Source: Blastococcus fimeti (GTDB taxonomy: Bacteria; Actinomycetota; Actinomycetes; Mycobacteriales; Geodermatophilaceae). From it: a stretch of 64,000 nt of DNA. The notes beneath the pieces were generated by a model. It saw only the letters and a list, made by a program, of their open reading frames with translations, did not search any database and was not told where the DNA came from. Made by a program: the position numbers and the translations under genes. Below, in pieces: positions 1-8,686 of the stretch. The stretch spans positions 38,354-102,353 of the forward strand of contig FNAW01000007.1 in assembly GCA_900102115.1 (NCBI GenBank), read 5' to 3'. Within the stretch, counting starts at the first letter, position 1; every line of letters begins with the position of its first letter.

Positions 1-553
1 CGTTGAGCCGCTGCAGGGACTCGCGCAGCAGCAGGCCGAAGATGCCGATCTGCAGCACCCCCTGGCTGGCCGCGAAGTAGCCGCCGTAGGTGCCGGTCAG
101 GTAGGCGCCGCCGAACAGCGCGGCCTTCCGGCCCGGGCCGACGTGCTGCTCGACGTCGTCGGGAGAGCGTCGCCGGGCCAGCGCGCGTTGCACCAGCGGC
201 TGGACGGCGACCAGCACCACGGCCAGCCCGATGAGCACCGGGACCACCGCCTCGAACGTCGACGCCGGCAGGTGCAGCAGCAGGAAGGCGCCGGTGAGCC
301 CGCCGAGGATCGAGGCGGGCAGCAGGCCCAGCAGCCGCCGGCCCTGGCCGCGCAGCTCGCGGCGGTAGCCGAAGGCGCCGGAAGCGTTGCCGGCGATCAG
401 GCCGAGGGAGTTGCTGATGGTGGCCGGCACCGGCGGGATGCCGACGGCGAGGAGGACGGGGAAGGAGACCAGCGTCCCCGAGCCGACGACGGCGTTGATC
501 CCGCCGGCCGCCAGCCCCGCCGCGAGGACCGCGACCATCTCCCACCCGCTCAT
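1..553 (-). CDS. Sulfite exporter TauE/SafE family membrane protein (partial, 3' end outside window)
   Basis: About 184 residues are readable from the ATG at 553 to the window edge; the stop lies outside. The protein opens with a glycine/alanine-rich hydrophobic helix containing GGINAVVGSGTLVSFPVL, the first conserved block of the TauE/SafE (DUF81) family, followed by further membrane segments and a loop rich in Arg. Family members are inner-membrane permeases or exporters for small sulfur or organic anions; the substrate cannot be told from sequence. The fold normally needs about 250 residues and 7-8 helices, so roughly a quarter is missing. It is transcribed away from its right neighbour at 689. 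Confidence 0.85.
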   Translation of the reverse strand, partial: MSGWEMVAVLAAGLAAGGINAVVGSGTLVSFPVLLAVGIPPVPATISNSLGLIAGNASGAFGYRRELRGQGRRLLGLLPASILGGLTGAFLLLHLPASTFEAVVPVLIGLAVVLVAVQPLVQRALARRRSPDDVEQHVGPGRKAALFGGAYLTGTYGGYFAASQGVLQIGIFGLLLRESLQRLN

Positions 554-688
554 GCGTGCATCGCGGCGAGCCTCGCACGCGGGCGGCGCCCGGGGCTCGC
601 GGACGGCGGGTCGATCAGCTCACACCCAGAGCTGGGGCGGCGCGGGAATCCGGTCGCCCGTAGACCTCGTCGACGCCACGATGCAGCC

Positions 689-925
689 ATGAGGCTCAGT
701 GATCTGCAGCTCGCGAACGAGGCCGTGGCCGTCAGCCACCTGGTGCTGAACAGCGGCGGTCGCCGGCTGGAGTTCATCGACGTGACCGCCGCCTTCGCCG
801 CGGGGTTCATCCACGTCGAGCGCTACCTCAACGGCCAGGTCGTCGTCACCGCCTACCCGGCGGCCGCGGTCGAGGTCGCCGAGGACATCCGGCCGGCAGT
901 CGGCCCACGTGGTGGCGGCGCATAG
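689..925 (+). CDS. Small hypothetical protein, 78 aa
   Basis: I do not recognise this protein. It starts at ATG 689 and has strong G/C third-position bias, which supports coding. The sequence is soluble-looking, with a short beta-rich centre (RRLEFIDVTAAFAAGFIHVE) and a valine-rich stretch, and has no signal peptide, membrane helix or cysteine motif. A much longer reading frame starts upstream, but that part lies antisense to the TauE/SafE gene and is not credible. It converges on the epoxide hydrolase gene, with a hairpin between them. Confidence 0.6.
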   Translation: MRLSDLQLANEAVAVSHLVLNSGGRRLEFIDVTAAFAAGFIHVERYLNGQVVVTAYPAAAVEVAEDIRPAVGPRGGGA

Positions 926-934
926 CGGCCACGC

Positions 935-961
935 CGTTCCCGCGGGACGTCAGTCCCGCGG
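935..961. terminator. Hairpin between convergent genes, carrying a repeat core
   Basis: CCGCGGGAC (940-948) pairs perfectly with GTCCCGCGG (953-961) around a 4-nt loop. It sits 14 bases after the stop of the 689 gene and just before the stop of the convergent hydrolase gene, so it could end both transcripts. There is no U-tract. Its left half (935-949) matches the dispersed palindrome family described for 4253-4284 and 18972-19030. Confidence 0.5.
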
Positions 962-965
962 CCCG

Positions 966-1955
966 TCACACATCGAGACTCCTGAGCCAGTCGGTCAGCA
1001 GGGCGTTGACCTCGTCCGGCCGCTCCTGCTGGATCCAGTGGCCGGCGCCGTCGACGATGTGCGCACCGGCCAGCTTCGGCATGGTCGTCGGGAAGGCCGC
1101 GATGGCGTCGCCCATCCACACCGTGGAGGCGTCGAGGGCCCCGCCGATGAACAGCGTCGGCTGGTCGAGGGAGCGTGCCTCGAAGGCGGCGAGGTCCGCC
1201 CAGTCCCGGTCCATGTTCCGGTAGCGGTTGAGGGCCCCGGTCATCCCGGTGCGCTCGAACTCGCCGGCGTAGACGTCCAGATCCTCGGGCGTGAGCCAGG
1301 CCGGCAGCGTGTCCGCGGGAAACCGGTCCCGGAGCGCCCCGCCGGGCTGGACGCCGTGCACGTCGGGGGCGTCGGGGCCGGGCATCGTGTCGGCGGACAG
1401 TGCGGCGTAGAAGCCCGCGAGCCACCCCCGCACGTCTGGTTCGATCTCGGCCTCCGCGCGGCCGGGCTGCTGGAAGTAGCTGACGTAGAACTCACCGCCC
1501 CCGGCGTTCATCTGCGCGAACGCGTCGCTCGGCCGGGGACCGCCGGGCGGGGCATAGGGCACGCTCAGCAGCGCCGCCGCGGTGAACACGTCGGGACGCA
1601 GCAGTGCGGAGGTGGCGGCGATCCCGGCGCCCCAGTCGTGGCCGACGACGACCGCGCTCGACTCGCCGAGTGCCTGCACCACGGCCACGGCGTCGTCGAC
1701 CAGGTCGACCATGCGGTAGGCAGCGACGTCCGCCGGTCGCGAGGAGCGCCCGTAGCCCCGGACGTCGACGGCGACGGCCCGGTATCCGGCCGCGGCGAGC
1801 GCGGGGAGCTGATGCCGCCAGGAGTACCAGGACTCCGGGAAGCCGTGGACCAGCAGGACGAGGGGCCCGCTGCCCTGCTCGACCAGGTGGATGCGGCCGG
1901 CCGGTGACGGGACGAGCCGGTGCCGGCCGTGGATCGTCGTCGTGTCGTGCTGCAT
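966..1955 (-). CDS. Epoxide hydrolase-like alpha/beta hydrolase
   Basis: This 329-residue alpha/beta-hydrolase has the oxyanion-hole motif HGFPES at residues 37-42, the nucleophile elbow GHDWGA with Asp107, and a catalytic histidine in GAGHW at about 306. Asp (not Ser) as nucleophile and the HGxP motif are typical of soluble epoxide hydrolases and related haloalkane dehalogenases, which open an epoxide through a covalent ester. The start at 1955 is chosen because a GAGGAGC ribosome site lies just upstream; the frame stays open further, but that region reads poorly as protein. The gene is apparently monocistronic. The substrate is unknown. Confidence 0.85.
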   Translation of the reverse strand: MQHDTTTIHGRHRLVPSPAGRIHLVEQGSGPLVLLVHGFPESWYSWRHQLPALAAAGYRAVAVDVRGYGRSSRPADVAAYRMVDLVDDAVAVVQALGESSAVVVGHDWGAGIAATSALLRPDVFTAAALLSVPYAPPGGPRPSDAFAQMNAGGGEFYVSYFQQPGRAEAEIEPDVRGWLAGFYAALSADTMPGPDAPDVHGVQPGGALRDRFPADTLPAWLTPEDLDVYAGEFERTGMTGALNRYRNMDRDWADLAAFEARSLDQPTLFIGGALDASTVWMGDAIAAFPTTMPKLAGAHIVDGAGHWIQQERPDEVNALLTDWLRSLDV

Positions 1956-2087
1956 ATCGTTGCTCCTCGAGCGCCGTCGGTCGGGTCGCGGTGACGCCGG
2001 CGCCGCCGGACCGGGCGCCAGCCCAGCGTTGCGTGAGCCGACACGAACAGCCAACGGCCTTGCCGGTTCAGCAAGCTCCTCTGGCCG

Positions 2088-2103
2088 CGCTCCCGCGGAA
2101 GCG
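2088..2103. repeat. Dispersed palindrome copy
   Basis: CGCTCCCGCGGAAGCG, a near-perfect palindrome centred on CCGCGG, lies in the gap between the hydrolase start (1955) and the next gene's stop (2140). Its core equals the reverse complement of the copy at 4269-4284. Confidence 0.55.
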
Positions 2104-2139
2104 TGTGTCTTGTCGATCGGTGGCTGGTCCGCGGACGAC

Positions 2140-2562
2140 TCAGCCCGCGCCGAGATCGATCCACCGGCGAAGCCGGGCCAGCTCCGCGGTGTTGTGTCGT
2201 CGGTAGCGGCCGAGTGCCCGTGGACTGTCGGCGAGGAAGACGACGGGGGTCCATCGCCGCCTGCCCGAGGCATCCCGCCAGACCAATGCGGGAAACCCGG
2301 TGACCTGCTGGACGCCGCTCCGGGGTACCCGGCGGGTGAGAAGCAGCCCGTGGACGTGCACCACGCCGCTGCGGCACTCCACGAGCAGGTGCCGGCTCCG
2401 GATCACGAGCCGTATGCCCACGGCCAGGAGCAGCGCACCTGCGATTGCCGAGACCGGCCGCGATCCCGGGCCGTCCACCCAGACGCCGACACCTGCGATG
2501 GCCGCCACCGCGCCGAGGGCAGCGTGACTCCACCGTGCGGCCGGGAGCGGTCGCAGTTGCAC
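2140..2562 (-). CDS. PH-domain (bPH) membrane protein
   Basis: This 140-residue protein has two hydrophobic helices near the N-terminus (about residues 12-30 and 36-52) followed by a soluble part beginning SRHLLVECRSGVVHVHGLL. That layout, two membrane spans then a bacterial PH-like beta domain, is common in small actinobacterial proteins annotated as PH domain-containing. A role at the membrane is inferred from topology only. It sits alone between two dispersed palindromes, so it is probably transcribed on its own. Confidence 0.65.
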   Translation of the reverse strand: MQLRPLPAARWSHAALGAVAAIAGVGVWVDGPGSRPVSAIAGALLLAVGIRLVIRSRHLLVECRSGVVHVHGLLLTRRVPRSGVQQVTGFPALVWRDASGRRRWTPVVFLADSPRALGRYRRHNTAELARLRRWIDLGAG

Positions 2563-2636
2563 GCCTGCAGTAGATCAGCGACGGCAAGACTCGACGGCCA
2601 ACGACCTCGAGCCGTCGCTGCCTCGAACGACTCAGA

Positions 2637-2652
2637 CGTACCCGCGGGAACG
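2637..2652. repeat. Dispersed palindrome copy
   Basis: CGTACCCGCGGGAACG lies in the short gap between the PH-domain gene start and the stop of the DUF4349 gene. It shares the CCGCGGGAACG core with the 18999-19030 copy. Confidence 0.5.
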
Positions 2653-2660
2653 CCGATGGG

Positions 2661-3524
2661 TCAGCCTTCGGTTGCCGTCGCCGGCGGAGAGACGACGGCG
2701 GCGCGTCGGCGGGCCCGGCGCAGCGGCACGAGCACGGCCGCGGCGATCACGGCGCCGACGACGAGCCACGGCAGGAGCACGCCGAGGGCGATGACAGCGG
2801 CCCCCGCGGCGGAGACGAGGGCCTTCCAGCCGGTGCTCAGCCCGTCGACGAAGCCGTCGGGACCACCGGGCGGGGCGACGCCGGGCTGCTCCAGGTGCAG
2901 GCGCAGCGTGGACATCTCGACCTGGTCGGCGAGGAACCCGCGCTGGGACTGCAGCGACTCCAACTGCTCCTGGCGTCCGGAGAGCGCACCCTCCGCAGCG
3001 AGCAGAGCCTCGGTGCTGGGCGCCTCGTCGAGCAGGGTCTGCAGCCGGGCGACCGAGGTCTGCAGCGCCGAGATCCGCGCGTCCAGGTCGACCGTCTGGC
3101 CGGTGACGTCCGAGCGGGACACCGACACGCTGGCCACCTCGCCGAGGTCCTCGAGGTCGGCCAGGACGTCGGTCAGCGCATCCGACGGCACCCGCACCAC
3201 GAGGTCGGCGGACGAACCCTCGTCCTCGTCGTCCCCGGTGGCCGCGTACTCGGTGCGCTCGTCGACCCGTCCGCCGGCGGACTCGACCCGCTCGCTCACC
3301 TGCTGGGCGGCGTCGGCCGGATCGTCGACGACGAGCGACGCGGTCGCGTTGGTGATCACCTGCCGCTCGGCGTCGGCATCGACCGGGTCGCCGGCTTCGT
3401 CGGCGACGGCCCCCGCACCTCCGCTGTCCGCGCTGCTGCTCGACTCGTCGCCGGACGGGCCCGAGCAGCCGGCGGCCAGGAGCAGGGCCAGGGTCACGGC
3501 TGCGCTGCCGAGAAGGCGCCTCAT
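2661..3524 (-). CDS. DUF4349 lipoprotein
   Basis: This 287-residue protein begins with a lipoprotein signal peptide ending LLLAAGC (Cys20), then an acidic Ser-rich linker. The central part (about residues 75-215) has the DUF4349 pattern: two beta-alpha units around VVRVPSDALTDVLADLEDLG and a long coiled-coil-like helix (ARISALQTSVARLQTLLDE). A C-terminal hydrophobic helix followed by a basic tail completes it. It would be tethered to the outer face of the membrane at both ends. The function of the family is unknown. The ATG start is followed directly by the signal peptide, which fixes the start. Confidence 0.85.
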   Translation of the reverse strand: MRRLLGSAAVTLALLLAAGCSGPSGDESSSSADSGGAGAVADEAGDPVDADAERQVITNATASLVVDDPADAAQQVSERVESAGGRVDERTEYAATGDDEDEGSSADLVVRVPSDALTDVLADLEDLGEVASVSVSRSDVTGQTVDLDARISALQTSVARLQTLLDEAPSTEALLAAEGALSGRQEQLESLQSQRGFLADQVEMSTLRLHLEQPGVAPPGGPDGFVDGLSTGWKALVSAAGAAVIALGVLLPWLVVGAVIAAAVLVPLRRARRRAAVVSPPATATEG

Positions 3525-3655
3525 GCCGGGACCGTAGGGCGGTGATCACGACCCGGACCAGGGTTGATGCCCGATCGTGACCGGCCGTTCGCGAGACCGG
3601 CCGGGTCGGGTCCGCTACCCCGTCGGGTGCGCAGGTCTGGCTCTGGTGCGGAACA

Positions 3656-4210
3656 GTGGCGTGCCGCATGCTGCTCGCCGTGCGTCGAGCCGTCGGGGGA
3701 GTGCTGCTAGTGGCAGCGATGCTCACCGGCTGCGCGGCGTCCTCGGAGGAGCGCGCACACGCGAACGTGCAGGACCGCCTCGACGGCGTGCACGGCGGCT
3801 TCTTGGAGCGCCGCACCCACGACCCGACGAGCACCGGCCCGGCAGCCGTGGAGTCGCTCGACCGCTACGGCTACTCGCTGGAGACCACGGTCGGCCCGGA
3901 CGAGATCACCTTCCTCCGGGCGGTCGGCTCCGTGGTGCAGTCCGGTGGCGGGCTCTCGTACGAGCAGGTGTCGGTCGGCGCCTGCGTCCTGGTCACCGTG
4001 CGCTTCGGCGAGGGCGGCTCCGACCGGGGGTCGGTGACCACGGAGCCGGTCCGGTGTTCCGAGGGCGTGCAGTTCGACACCGAGAAGGGTGTACAGGACG
4101 TGGACGTCGTCACCACTGACCTCGAGACCCGGTCGGACGACGTGGGGGAGCCGCCCCCGGACCGAGCGGTGTGCCACTCCGGCGAGGACTGCACCGAAGG
4201 CGGCGGCTGA
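3656..4210 (+). CDS. Putative lipoprotein, unknown function
   Basis: The protein has a signal peptide with lipobox LTGC (Cys26 if translation starts at GTG 3656, Cys22 if at ATG 3668). The mature part is about 158 residues, hydrophilic, with an extra cysteine pair near the C-terminus (AVCHSGEDC). I recognise no domain. Neither start has a clear ribosome site, so the exact N-terminus is uncertain. It points toward the membrane protein gene at 4371 but is separated from it by a repeat element. Confidence 0.7.
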   Translation: MACRMLLAVRRAVGGVLLVAAMLTGCAASSEERAHANVQDRLDGVHGGFLERRTHDPTSTGPAAVESLDRYGYSLETTVGPDEITFLRAVGSVVQSGGGLSYEQVSVGACVLVTVRFGEGGSDRGSVTTEPVRCSEGVQFDTEKGVQDVDVVTTDLETRSDDVGEPPPDRAVCHSGEDCTEGGG

Positions 4211-4252
4211 CCCGGCTAGGAGGCTGTCACCGTGGCCGACCCGTCGTCCCGT

Positions 4253-4284
4253 CGCACGCCTCGACCCCGCTTCCGCGGGAGCGT
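4253..4284. repeat. 32-bp dispersed repeat with palindromic core (copy A)
   Basis: This 32-base segment matches 18999-19030 at 28 of 32 positions by eye. It ends in a GC palindrome (CGCTTCCGCGGGAGCG, 4269-4284) that can form a hairpin. It lies between two genes of the same direction (stop 4210, start 4371). Confidence 0.6.
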
Positions 4285-4370
4285 TTCACGGCGGCTCGCC
4301 CTGGAGCCTGGCAGGGTGCCGGGTCATGCGACGGCTGACGGCTCGGCACCGGCCGAGACAGGAGACGGTC

Positions 4371-4874
4371 GTGAGCGACGAGGACCGCGCTGCGACGATC
4401 GCGAAGCTGGAGGAGATGTCGCCGGACCAGCGGCTGTGGCTCTTCCGGATGGCGTTCGGGATGGGCATGCTCCTCGAGTCGTCCGTCGTGGAACTCGCCG
4501 TCCCGGTGGGCCGTGCCCTCACCGGCCGGCGCGGCGTCCAGGCCGGACCGGCGCTGGGCAGCCTGCTCACCTTCCTGGCATTCCAGGCCTGGATGTCGAC
4601 GCTGGCCCGCGAGGAGACGCCCGACGGCGGCACCACGCACGAGGAGGACGAGCCGAGCCCGCTCGACCGCTTCCTGGAGCGGACGCTCTTCTCCGGGGCC
4701 GAGTACCTCCCCGCCCTCGGCGCCGTGCTGCCGGCCACCGTGATCCTGCGCCAGCGGTCGGCGCTGTGGGGACTGCTGCTGTGGCCCTTTGTGCGGTTCG
4801 TCGCCGTCTTCGTCCTCGCGGCCGACGCCGCGCGACTCAAGAAGCGACGCGATGCCGACGCGGCGGAGAGCTAG
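4371..4874 (+). CDS. Hypothetical membrane protein
   Basis: This 167-residue protein starts at GTG 4371, preceded by AGGAGA about 8 bases upstream; an ATG further upstream lacks a ribosome site. It contains four likely membrane segments (near residues 20-40, 55-75, 105-125 and 130-150) with an acidic loop (EEDEPSPLDR) in the middle and a short basic/acidic tail. No family was recognised. Its stop TAG overlaps the stop of the convergent helicase gene in the tetranucleotide CTAG. Confidence 0.7.
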   Translation: MSDEDRAATIAKLEEMSPDQRLWLFRMAFGMGMLLESSVVELAVPVGRALTGRRGVQAGPALGSLLTFLAFQAWMSTLAREETPDGGTTHEEDEPSPLDRFLERTLFSGAEYLPALGAVLPATVILRQRSALWGLLLWPFVRFVAVFVLAADAARLKKRRDADAAES

Positions 4875-7432
4875 TCCTTGCGGCCGGCGTCGACGACGCG
4901 GATGACGGCCGAGCCCTCCTCGTCGGAGGCGTCCAGGTCGACCTCCACGTCGAAGCCCCAGTCGTGGTTCTCCTCCGGGTCGTCGAGGATCTGCCGGACC
5001 TTCCAGACGCCCGGCTCGGACTTGTCCCAGATGAGCATCGACGGCCCGCGGGCGTCGCCGCCGGTGTTCAGCTCGGCGTGCTCGGCGAAGTAGCCGCGCA
5101 CCACGGGCTCCCACCGGTCGGCGTCCCAGCCCGAGGCCTTGTCCAGTTCGCCCAGGTCGAACCAGCGCCGGCGGGCGATGAGCTCCACCCGGCGGAACAG
5201 CGCGTTGCGCACCATCGCGGTGAACGCCCGCTCGTTGCCGGTGAGCGGACGCGGTCGCGCGGGGACGGCGACCTCGGCGATCGGGCCGTCGTCGTCGGGG
5301 TTGGTCAGCGACTCCCACTCGTCGAGCAGTGAGGAGTCGACCTGGCGCACCAGCTCGCCCAGCCACTCGACCAGGTCGGTGACCTCCTCGGTGCGCGCGT
5401 CCGCCGGCACGCCGGACCGCAGCGCCTTGAACGCATCCGAGAGGTAGCGCAGCACCGCACCCTCGGAGCGGGTCAGCCCGTAGGTGTTCACGAACTCCCG
5501 GAAGGTGAACGCCCGCTCCCACATCTCGCGGACGACGGCTTTCGGCGACAGGTGCGCGTCGGCCGCCCACGGGTTGGTGCGCACGTACACCTCGAAGGCC
5601 GCGTCGAGCAGCTCCTCCAGCGGCTTGGGGTAGGTGACCTCCTCGAGCAGCTCCATCCGCTCGTCGTACTCGATGCCCTCGGCCTTCATCTGCGCGACGG
5701 CCTCGCCCTTGGCCTTGTTCAGCTGCGCCGCGAGGATCTGCCGCGGGTCGTCCAGGGTCGCCTCGATGACGCTGACGACGTCCACCACGTAGGTGTCGCT
5801 CTCCGGGTCCAGCAGGTCGATCGCGGCCAGCGCGAACGTCGACAGCGGCTGGTTGAGCGCGAAGTCCGGCGGCAGGTCCAGGGTCAGGTCGTAGCGGCGG
5901 CCGTCCGGTTCCGGCTCCGGCAGCCGCTCCAGGACGCCGGCCTGCAGCAGCGAGCGCGCGATCCCGATCGCCTCGCGGATGAGCTTGAGCTGCTTCTTGC
6001 GCGGCTCGTGGTTGTCGGTGAGCAGCCGGCGCATCGCGGTGAACGGGTCACCGGGCCGGTCGACGACGTCGAGGATCATCGCCGTCGACACCCGCATGTT
6101 GCTGGTCAGCTTCTCCGGCTCGCCCTCGACCAGGCGGTTCATCGTCGCCTCGCTCCACGGCACCATGCCGTCGGGCACCTTCTTGCGCACCAGCTTGCGG
6201 CGCTTCTTCGGGTCGTCGGCGACCTTCGCGAACTGCTTGAGGTTCTCCACCTCGTGCTCAGGCGCCTGGACGACGACGGTGCCCGCGGTGTCGTAGCCGG
6301 CCCGACCGGCGCGGCCGGCGATCTGGTGGAACTCGCGCACCTGCAGGAGCCGGGTCCGGACGCCGTCGTACTTGCTCAGTGCGGAGAACACGACGGTGCG
6401 GATGGGCACGTTGATGCCGACCCCGAGCGTGTCGGTGCCGCAGATGACCTTGAGCAGCCCGGCCTGGGCCAGCTGCTCCACCAGGCGGCGGTACTTCGGC
6501 AGCATCCCGGCGTGGTGCACGCCGATGCCGTGCCGGACCAGCCGCGACAGCGTCGTCCCGAAGGCGGAGGTGAAGCGGAAGCCGCCGATCATGTCGGCGA
6601 TCGCGGCCTTCTCCTCCTTGCTGCACACGTTGACGCTCATCAGCGCCTGCGCCCGCTCGAGTGCGGAGGCCTGGGTGAAGTGGACGACGTAGACCGGCGC
6701 CTGCCTGGTGTCCAGCAGCTCCTGGATCGTCTCGTGCATCGGCGTCGTCGCGTAGTAGTGGTGCAGCGGGACCGGGCGCTCGGCGTTGGCGACCAGGGCG
6801 GTCGGACGGCCGGTGCGGCGGGTGAGGTCCTCGCGTAGCGAGGTCACGTCGCCGAGGGTGGCGCTCATCAGCAGGAACTGCGCCTCGGTCAGCTCCAGCA
6901 GCGGCACCTGCCAGGCCCAGCCGCGGTCCGGGTCGCCGTAGAAGTGGAACTCGTCCATGACCACGAGGGCGTTCCCCACGCCGTCGTTCCCGCCGCCCTC
7001 GCGCAGCGCGACGTTGGCCAGGATCTCCGCGGTGCAGGCGATGATCGGCGCGCCGGCGTTGACCGACGCGTCGCCGGTGAGCATGCCGACGTTGGCCGCA
7101 CCGAAGACCCCGCAGAGGGCGAAGAACTTCTCGCTGACCAGCGCCTTGATCGGGGCGGTGTAGTAGCTGCGCCGGCCGGCCGCCAGGGCCGCGTACTGCG
7201 CCCCGGTGGCCACCAGCGACTTGCCCGAACCCGTCGGTGTCGCGAGGACGACGTTCGCGCCGCTGACCAGCTCGATCAGCGCCTCCTCCTGCGCCGGGTA
7301 GAGCGTCGTGCCGTTCGCCTCGGCCCATGCGGCGAAGTCGGCGAACAGCTCGTCGGGGTCGGCGCCCTTCGCGCGCAGGGCGGCCAGGTCGTCGACGTCG
7401 TCGAGCAGGGGAGGGGCAACGGTCGTGGTCAT
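4871..7432 (-). CDS. DEAD/DEAH-box RNA helicase with DUF3516 C-terminus (HelY/Ski2-like)
   Basis: This 853-residue protein has a superfamily-2 helicase core: Walker A ATPTGSGKS near residues 64-72, a Walker B variant MDEFHFY, motif III MSATLGD, and motif VI within HQIAGRAGRAGYDTAG. The C-terminal half matches the actinobacterial DUF3516 helicases, related to HelY/Ski2/Mtr4 enzymes that unwind RNA or RNA-DNA during processing or decay. The DEFH box in place of DEVH/DEAH is as I expect for this subgroup. Starts at ATG 7432 (MTTTVAPPLLDD). It appears monocistronic, and it converges on the preceding membrane protein gene with a shared CTAG. Confidence 0.92.
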   Translation of the reverse strand: MTTTVAPPLLDDVDDLAALRAKGADPDELFADFAAWAEANGTTLYPAQEEALIELVSGANVVLATPTGSGKSLVATGAQYAALAAGRRSYYTAPIKALVSEKFFALCGVFGAANVGMLTGDASVNAGAPIIACTAEILANVALREGGGNDGVGNALVVMDEFHFYGDPDRGWAWQVPLLELTEAQFLLMSATLGDVTSLREDLTRRTGRPTALVANAERPVPLHHYYATTPMHETIQELLDTRQAPVYVVHFTQASALERAQALMSVNVCSKEEKAAIADMIGGFRFTSAFGTTLSRLVRHGIGVHHAGMLPKYRRLVEQLAQAGLLKVICGTDTLGVGINVPIRTVVFSALSKYDGVRTRLLQVREFHQIAGRAGRAGYDTAGTVVVQAPEHEVENLKQFAKVADDPKKRRKLVRKKVPDGMVPWSEATMNRLVEGEPEKLTSNMRVSTAMILDVVDRPGDPFTAMRRLLTDNHEPRKKQLKLIREAIGIARSLLQAGVLERLPEPEPDGRRYDLTLDLPPDFALNQPLSTFALAAIDLLDPESDTYVVDVVSVIEATLDDPRQILAAQLNKAKGEAVAQMKAEGIEYDERMELLEEVTYPKPLEELLDAAFEVYVRTNPWAADAHLSPKAVVREMWERAFTFREFVNTYGLTRSEGAVLRYLSDAFKALRSGVPADARTEEVTDLVEWLGELVRQVDSSLLDEWESLTNPDDDGPIAEVAVPARPRPLTGNERAFTAMVRNALFRRVELIARRRWFDLGELDKASGWDADRWEPVVRGYFAEHAELNTGGDARGPSMLIWDKSEPGVWKVRQILDDPEENHDWGFDVEVDLDASDEEGSAVIRVVDAGRKD

Positions 7433-7598
7433 CAGGGGGACCAGCGTGCCTCACGGCGGATCCCTTCCCGCCGACCCGGCCGGGGGAGCCCGCGCTCCGT
7501 CGCGGTCACGATCCGGTAACGGCGCGTCTATCGCCCCCGGATGGTGGACACTGGGGAACTGTAAGGTGAACAGCAGGTGAACGAGAGGTAGCTACGTC

Positions 7599-7730
7599 AT
7601 GCGCAACGCCGAATGCCCGGAGTGCCGTTGGGTTCCCGTCGTCGACGGGTCGGGGCGACGTCGGCTGGAGATGCGCTGGCAGCTGCCCGTGTCCGCGCCC
7701 GCGACCACGACCCTCGCGCGCGCGGCCTGA
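7599..7730 (+). CDS. Possible 43-aa protein with a CPEC motif
   Basis: A short frame starts at ATG 7599, 8 bases after a GAGAGG ribosome-site-like sequence: MRNAECPECRWVPVVDGS and on to TGA 7728. The single CPEC pair would suit half of a zinc ribbon, but there is no second pair. Third positions are G/C rich, but so is all of this DNA. It is too short for statistics and I do not recognise it. The upstream sequence holds short GTGAACagcagGTGAAC repeats. Confidence 0.4.
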   Translation: MRNAECPECRWVPVVDGSGRRRLEMRWQLPVSAPATTTLARAA

Positions 7731-7828
7731 CGAGCGGGTTCCGCGCGGGGGCCGCGCGGGTAGGCAGGCGGCGAGCGCCCCGGCCAGCAGTGGCCGGGAC
7801 CGGTACCGACCTGCACCGGAGGAACCCC

Positions 7829-8686
7829 GTGTCATCGCCCCGCCCCGAGTCCCAGCCCGCTCAGCAGCAGACCCCGCCCGGCACGCTCGGCGAGATGGAC
7901 CCCCGGCCCGACCACGGCGAGGAGAGCTACCAGGGCTCCGGCCGGCTCGCCGGCAAGAAGGCAGTGATCACCGGGGGCGACAGCGGCATCGGCCGCGCCG
8001 TCGCCATCGCCTTCGCCCGTGAGGGCGCCGACGTCCTCATCTCCTACCTGAGCGAGCACGAGGACGCCCAGGACACCGCCCGCTACGTGGAGCAGGCCGG
8101 GCAGAAGTGCGTGCTCGTGCCCGGCGACCTCGCCGACCGCGCGCACGTGAAGACGATCATCCCGAAGGCGGTCGAGGAGTTCGGCCGGGTCGACGTCCTG
8201 GTCAACAACGCCGCGTTCCAGATGACGCACCCGACGCTCGAGGAGATCTCCGACGAGGAGTGGGACCACACGCTGGCGGTCAACCTCTCGGCGATGTTCC
8301 TCCTCTGCAAGGACGTCATCCCGCACATGCCGGCGGGCGGATCGATCATCAACTCCTCGTCGGTGAACTCCGACATGCCCAGCCCGGACCTGGCTGCCTA
8401 CGCGATGACCAAGGCGGGCATTGCCAACTTCACCGGCACCCTGGCGCAGATGTACGCGGACAGGGGCATACGGGCCAACAGCGTCGCCCCGGGCCCGATC
8501 TGGACGCCGTTGATCCCGGCGACCATGCCGCCGGAGAAGGTCGAGAGCTTCGGCGAGCAGGTCCCCCTGGGCCGCGCCGGGCAGCCCGCCGAGCTCGCCC
8601 CGGTCTACGTGCTGCTGGCCAGCGACGAGGCGTCCTACGTCTCCGGCGCGCGGGTCGCGGTCACCGGCGGCAAGCCGATCCTCTGA
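7829..8686 (+). CDS. SDR family oxidoreductase (YhdF/YhxC-like)
   Basis: This is a 285-residue classical-type short-chain dehydrogenase with an N-terminal extension (QQQTPPGTLGEMDPRPDH) seen in the general-stress YhdF/YhxC branch. It has the cofactor motif TGGDSGIGRA, NNAAF in place of NNAG, the catalytic serine in INSSSVNS, and YAMTK (Tyr/Lys pair). These enzymes reduce or oxidise alcohol/aldehyde/ketone groups with NAD(P); the substrate is unknown. Start GTG 7829 is chosen for a GGAGG site 5 bases upstream. Its TGA overlaps the ATG of the YidD-like gene by one base, so the two are probably co-translated. Confidence 0.88.
   Translation: MSSPRPESQPAQQQTPPGTLGEMDPRPDHGEESYQGSGRLAGKKAVITGGDSGIGRAVAIAFAREGADVLISYLSEHEDAQDTARYVEQAGQKCVLVPGDLADRAHVKTIIPKAVEEFGRVDVLVNNAAFQMTHPTLEEISDEEWDHTLAVNLSAMFLLCKDVIPHMPAGGSIINSSSVNSDMPSPDLAAYAMTKAGIANFTGTLAQMYADRGIRANSVAPGPIWTPLIPATMPPEKVESFGEQVPLGRAGQPAELAPVYVLLASDEASYVSGARVAVTGGKPIL

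Noticed and set aside
1956..2273. N-terminal extension of the epoxide hydrolase
   Set aside because: The extension has no hydrolase homology, while a good ribosome site lies before ATG 1955.
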